Below, piece by piece: positions 6,721 to 9,393 of a DNA stretch of 9,393 bases; position 1 is the stretch's first letter, and every line of letters starts with the position of its first letter. The notes below the pieces were generated by a model. It saw nothing but the letters and a program-made list of their open reading frames with translations. It was not told the DNA's origin and ran no database searches. The translations under genes were made by a program, and so were the position numbers. This stretch comes from an uncultured Bacteroidota bacterium (lineage in GTDB: Bacteria > Bacteroidota > Bacteroidia > Chitinophagales > Chitinophagaceae): assembly GCA_903905685.1 (NCBI GenBank), contig CAIVHI010000399.1, positions 1-9,393 of the forward strand, in the 5' to 3' direction.

Positions 6721-7152
6721 ATGAGAGTCGGCAACAAATTTTTACGGTTTGAATTGGTTGCCATCTTATTGGCGGCCACAGTCGGCTGTAAGAAAGATTC
6801 CAACCCAACCGAATACGATCGTATTTTGGGCAAATGGAAACAGGTTCAGTTTGCCACCGACGATAATGGGAACGGTCTGCTCGACCCTCAAGAGCTGCAC
6901 AACGTGGCAAAAACCTACAGCGACATCCTCGCTTTCAACAACGACAGTGAGGGACTGGAGACCGTATTTACCGACAATGTGACCACCAATTATGCATTCA
7001 GTTGGTATCTTTCTGCTGCCGATACGTTGCAAAGAAACGGCATAGGTCATGATACCATTCTGTACCAAATTCAAGACATCACGTCACTACACCTCACGCT
7101 CATGACGACATCGAAAGTGAGCCTCGTTTGGTATATCTACGCAAAGCAGTAA
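6721..7152 (+). CDS. Small lipoprotein, lipocalin-like, with EF-hand-like loop
   Basis: The ATG at 6721 gives 143 residues. The first 23 form a lipoprotein signal peptide: basic start, hydrophobic core (12-21), then T-V-G-C with lipidated Cys23. K-K-D follows directly, as in many Bacteroidota lipoproteins. The I-L-G-K-W-K-Q-V segment (35-42) resembles the opening strand of lipocalin-like Bacteroidota lipoproteins. Inside the first strands, residues 47-58 carry D-x-N-x-N-G-x-x-D-x-x-E, a complete EF-hand-type calcium loop. The remainder is beta-rich and has no recognised catalytic motif. The function is unknown; an envelope-bound ligand or calcium-binding role is inference. The 127-base gap upstream holds a loose promoter-like TAAAATTTG near 6666. 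An in-frame TTG at 6715 is not needed as the start. Confidence 0.75.
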   Translation: MRVGNKFLRFELVAILLAATVGCKKDSNPTEYDRILGKWKQVQFATDDNGNGLLDPQELHNVAKTYSDILAFNNDSEGLETVFTDNVTTNYAFSWYLSAADTLQRNGIGHDTILYQIQDITSLHLTLMTTSKVSLVWYIYAKQ

Positions 7153-7180
7153 CGGAATCCTTTTGGGGATTCCGTCACTG
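7147..7180. terminator. Long hairpin between convergent genes, likely bidirectional terminator
   Basis: Bases 7147-7160 pair with 7167-7180 around the six-base loop TTTTGG. The core stem ACGGAATCC/GGATTCCGT is 9 bp and perfect. With the outer CAGT/ACTG the stem reaches 14 bp with one mismatch (A7151-C7176), which becomes a U-G wobble in the minus-strand transcript. The 5' arm includes the TAA of the lipoprotein gene, and the acyl-CoA dehydrogenase stop codon lies 20 bases to the right. No T tract follows on either strand, so it is not a classic intrinsic terminator, though it may end or protect both transcripts. Confidence 0.6.
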
Positions 7181-7199
7181 TAATTACTCCAATATAATG

Positions 7200-8342
7200 T
7201 CAATTCCTAAGGATGTCTCTGGAGATAACCAGCTTCTGTATCTCCGACGTGCCTTCGCCTATGGTGCAAAGCTTGCTGTCGCGGTAGTATTTTTCAACGG
7301 GGAAATCCTTGGTATAACCGTAGCCTCCAAAAATCTGAACGGCGTCGGTGGATATACGGACGGCTGCTTCAGATGCGTAGTATTTTGCCATGGCCGATTC
7401 CTTGGTCATTTTCTCACCACGATTCTTTAAGTCGGCGGCTTGATAAATCAGCAGTTCCGATGCTTCGATTTGGGTAGCCATGTCGGCCAACTTAAACGCA
7501 ATAGCTTGGAAATTGGAGATGGGTTGGTCGAATTGGTGCCTTTCTTGCGAATATTTCAAAGACGCCTCGTAAGCGCCCTTTGCAATACCCAACGACAGTG
7601 CCGCGATGGAAATACGGCCTCCATCCAATATTTTCATGGCTTGTTGAAAGCCTTTACCTACCTCGCCTAAGCGTTGTGCATCAGAGATTCGGCAGTTGTC
7701 GAACACCATTTCGGCAGTTTCGCTGGCGCGCATGCCGAGTTTGTTCTCCTTCTTGCCGGCCATGAAGCCGGGAGTACCTCTTTCTACCACAAAGGCAGTG
7801 ATGTTGTCCTTGCTCCTAGGCTCGCCCGTGCGGGTAAGTACAACGGCCACATCGCCGGTAATGCCATGGGTAATCCAGTTCTTGGTGCCATTCAGTATCC
7901 AGCCATCGCCATCGCGCACTGCGGTGCAACCCATGTTGCCCGAGTCGCTACCGGTATTGGCTTCTGTCAAACCCCATGCGCCAATCCACTGGCCTGAAGC
8001 CAATTTGGGGAGGTATTTCCTTTTTTGTTCTTCGTTACCGAAATACAGGATGTGGCCGGTGCACAATGAATTGTGTGCAGCCACCGACAAGCCAATGGAG
8101 CCGCATACCTTGGCAATCTCGCTCACCACGGTAACGTACTCAAAATAGCCCAAGCCCGAACCGCCATATTCCGTTGGAACCAAAACGCCCATCAATCCGA
8201 GTTCGCCCATTTGGCGGAACAATTCGACGGGGAATTTTTGAGACTCGTCCCACTCCATCATTTTGGGCTTGATGTGTTTGGCGGCGAAATCCTTAATCAT
8301 TTCGGTTATGGACAGCTGAGTGTCGGTTGCTGAAAAATTCAT
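7200..8342 (-). CDS. Acyl-CoA dehydrogenase
   Basis: This FAD enzyme oxidises acyl-CoA to trans-2-enoyl-CoA, passing electrons to electron-transfer flavoprotein in fatty-acid or branched-chain amino-acid breakdown. The ATG at 8342 gives 380 residues, the usual length for short/medium-chain family members. The frame stays open 34 codons further upstream from a non-family leader, which is not used. Domain order is intact: N-terminal helical domain (1-120), beta domain opening with L-T-E-A-N-T-G-S-D (125-133), and a C-terminal helical domain with G-G-Y-G-Y (339-343). The motif I-G-E-G-T-S-E-I carries the likely catalytic base Glu363, in the position used by short-chain and butyryl-CoA dehydrogenases. 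Chain-length preference cannot be read. No beta-oxidation partner is adjacent, so it appears to be a single-gene unit. Confidence 0.93.
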   Translation of the reverse strand: MNFSATDTQLSITEMIKDFAAKHIKPKMMEWDESQKFPVELFRQMGELGLMGVLVPTEYGGSGLGYFEYVTVVSEIAKVCGSIGLSVAAHNSLCTGHILYFGNEEQKRKYLPKLASGQWIGAWGLTEANTGSDSGNMGCTAVRDGDGWILNGTKNWITHGITGDVAVVLTRTGEPRSKDNITAFVVERGTPGFMAGKKENKLGMRASETAEMVFDNCRISDAQRLGEVGKGFQQAMKILDGGRISIAALSLGIAKGAYEASLKYSQERHQFDQPISNFQAIAFKLADMATQIEASELLIYQAADLKNRGEKMTKESAMAKYYASEAAVRISTDAVQIFGGYGYTKDFPVEKYYRDSKLCTIGEGTSEIQKLVISRDILRN

Positions 8343-8368
8343 AATGCTGTTTTGGTTGGAAACGGACG

Positions 8369-8399
8369 CAATTTTACGACATTTTTCCCGTAATTGAAA
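8369..8399 (-). promoter_or_regulatory. Candidate promoter for the acyl-CoA dehydrogenase gene
   Basis: On the minus strand TTTC (complement of 8396-8399) and TAAAATTG (complement of 8369-8376) are separated by 19 bases. Each differs from the Bacteroidota consensus TTTG / TAnnTTTG at one fixed position. The leader to the ATG at 8342 would be about 20 bases. The signal is weaker than the one at ssb but has the same spacing. Confidence 0.3.
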
Positions 8400-8499
8400 T
8401 TGCCATGAGCAATTGCCTGATGCATCGCCAATGGAAAACTGCAAATTTTGCAGACAAAAAAATCCATTTTTTCAATCGATAAATACCTATTTTCACACC

Positions 8500-9393
8500 A
8501 TGAAGAAAAAGCTGTTGATAACGGGCGGTGCCGGATTCATCGGTTCCCACGTCGTTAGGTTGTTGGTAAACAAGTATCCCGACTACCTCATTGTAAACCT
8601 TGATGCGCTCACCTATGCGGGCAATTTGGAGAATCTGACCGATATTGAAGCCAAGCCCAACTATGTATTTGAAAAGGCCGACATTACCAATCCGGAGGAA
8701 ATCAACGGCATTTTCGACAAATACCTGTTCGATGGGGTGATTCATCTGGCTGCGGAAAGCCATGTGGATAGGTCTATTGTAGACCCCAATGCGTTCATCA
8801 TCACCAATGTATTGGGCACTGCCAACCTCTTGAATGCGGCACGCCGTATTTGGACTGGAAATTATGAGGGTAAACGTTTTTATCACGTCTCTACCGATGA
8901 AGTCTATGGCTCTCTTGGCGAAACCGGCTTCTTCTTGGAGACCACCCCGTACGACCCACAGTCGCCATACTCGGCCTCGAAGGCGGGTTCCGACCACTTG
9001 GTACGTGCGTATGGCAACACCTACAAAATGCCGTTCGTCATCACCAATTGCTCCAACAACTATGGCCCGAACCAATTTCCGGAGAAATTGATTCCGCTGT
9101 TCATCAACAATATCAAAAACAATAAACCCTTACCGGTGTATGGCGATGGCAAGTACACCCGCGATTGGCTGTTTGTAGTGGATCATGCCATTGCGATAGA
9201 CCTCGTGTTCCACCAGGGGGTGGATGGCGAGACCTACAACATAGGTGGCTTCAACGAATGGCAGAATATTGAGTTGATTAAGTTGCTGTGTGTGAAAATG
9301 GACGAAAAATTGGGCCGTGCACCGGGAACTTCAGCAGGGTTGATAACCTACATCAAAGACCGTCCGGGCCATGACAGGCGCTACGCGATTGAT
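8500..9393 (+). CDS. rfbB: dTDP-glucose 4,6-dehydratase (3' end beyond window)
   Basis: The enzyme converts dTDP-glucose to dTDP-4-keto-6-deoxyglucose, the second step toward dTDP-rhamnose and other deoxysugars for surface polysaccharides. The frame runs from the ATG at 8500 to the window edge without a stop: 298 residues of an expected 350 or so. It shows the Rossmann motif G-G-A-G-F-I-G-S-H (9-17), L-D-A-L-T-Y-A-G-N-L, A-A-E-S-H-V-D-R-S, and the catalytic set Thr132-Asp133-Glu134 in S-T-D-E-V-Y-G. Tyr157 and Lys161 form Y-S-A-S-K, and S-N-N-Y-G-P-N-Q-F-P-E-K-L-I-P, R-D-W-L and the R-P-G-H-D-R-R stretch near the edge follow. These separate RmlB from other extended short-chain dehydrogenases. 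It is divergent from the acyl-CoA dehydrogenase gene, with 157 bases between the two ATGs. No strong promoter is evident before it. Other rml or glycan genes would be expected to the right. Confidence 0.95.
   Translation, partial: MKKKLLITGGAGFIGSHVVRLLVNKYPDYLIVNLDALTYAGNLENLTDIEAKPNYVFEKADITNPEEINGIFDKYLFDGVIHLAAESHVDRSIVDPNAFIITNVLGTANLLNAARRIWTGNYEGKRFYHVSTDEVYGSLGETGFFLETTPYDPQSPYSASKAGSDHLVRAYGNTYKMPFVITNCSNNYGPNQFPEKLIPLFINNIKNNKPLPVYGDGKYTRDWLFVVDHAIAIDLVFHQGVDGETYNIGGFNEWQNIELIKLLCVKMDEKLGRAPGTSAGLITYIKDRPGHDRRYAID

Noticed and set aside
7674..7691. A plus-strand reading gives a peptide beginning M-C-I-R-D-S, which resembles the translated Nextera transposon end seen as contamination in assemblies.
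   Set aside because: The DNA here (TTGTGCATCAGAGATTCG) differs from the adapter, and on the minus strand it encodes the conserved C-R-I-S-D-A-Q segment of the acyl-CoA dehydrogenase. The resemblance is chance.
8343..8444. A 34-codon N-terminal extension of the acyl-CoA dehydrogenase.
   Set aside because: The ATG at 8342 gives the standard family length and N-terminus; the extension crosses the likely promoter.
8374..9075. A 233-codon open frame on the minus strand.
   Set aside because: It lies mostly antisense to rfbB, whose plus-strand frame shows all family motifs; the antisense product has no recognisable features.
1..9393. tRNA, rRNA, CRISPR array, insertion sequence, prophage or defence island.
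   Set aside because: No cloverleaf, regular spaced direct repeats, transposase-like frame or terminal inverted repeats were seen; almost all of the window is accounted for by ordinary genes.

Overview
The window reads as a chromosomal segment of a member of the phylum Bacteroidota. Four lines of evidence agree. Two secreted proteins end in domains of the type IX secretion system (T9SS) sorting type. A mutY-ssb-gldE block is present, which is a characteristic Bacteroidota gene order. Several genes are preceded by sequences close to the Bacteroidota promoter consensus (TTTG about 19 nt upstream of TAnnTTTG) rather than by Shine-Dalgarno sites. Transketolase is split into subunits. The genus cannot be fixed from the sequence alone.

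Layout. From 2 to 2504 there are two plus-strand genes for exported proteins: the 3' part of a repeat protein with a T9SS tail, and a complete SGNH-hydrolase/PKD/T9SS protein. From 2544 to about 5613 there are three minus-strand genes in the order mutY, ssb, gldE (DNA repair, single-strand DNA binding, and a CBS-domain membrane protein linked to gliding and T9SS function). From 5751 to 7152 there are two plus-strand genes: the N-terminal (thiamine diphosphate-binding) subunit of transketolase and a small lipoprotein with an EF-hand-like loop. A minus-strand acyl-CoA dehydrogenase follows (7200-8342), separated from the lipoprotein by a strong hairpin. A divergent dTDP-glucose 4,6-dehydratase gene (rfbB/rmlB) starts at 8500 and runs off the right edge, still open.

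How the genes fit together. Most of the window is housekeeping. The two T9SS-tailed proteins and GldE share a theme (outer-membrane secretion and gliding), and rfbB marks the likely start of a sugar-nucleotide or surface polysaccharide locus to the right. There is no sign of a mobile element, CRISPR array, RNA gene, phage or defence system. I found no convincing previously undescribed system. The points that merit a second look are modest: gldE lacks its usual neighbour gldD, the transketolase N subunit has no adjacent C subunit, gldE appears to use a TTG start, and some regulatory structures are well formed.
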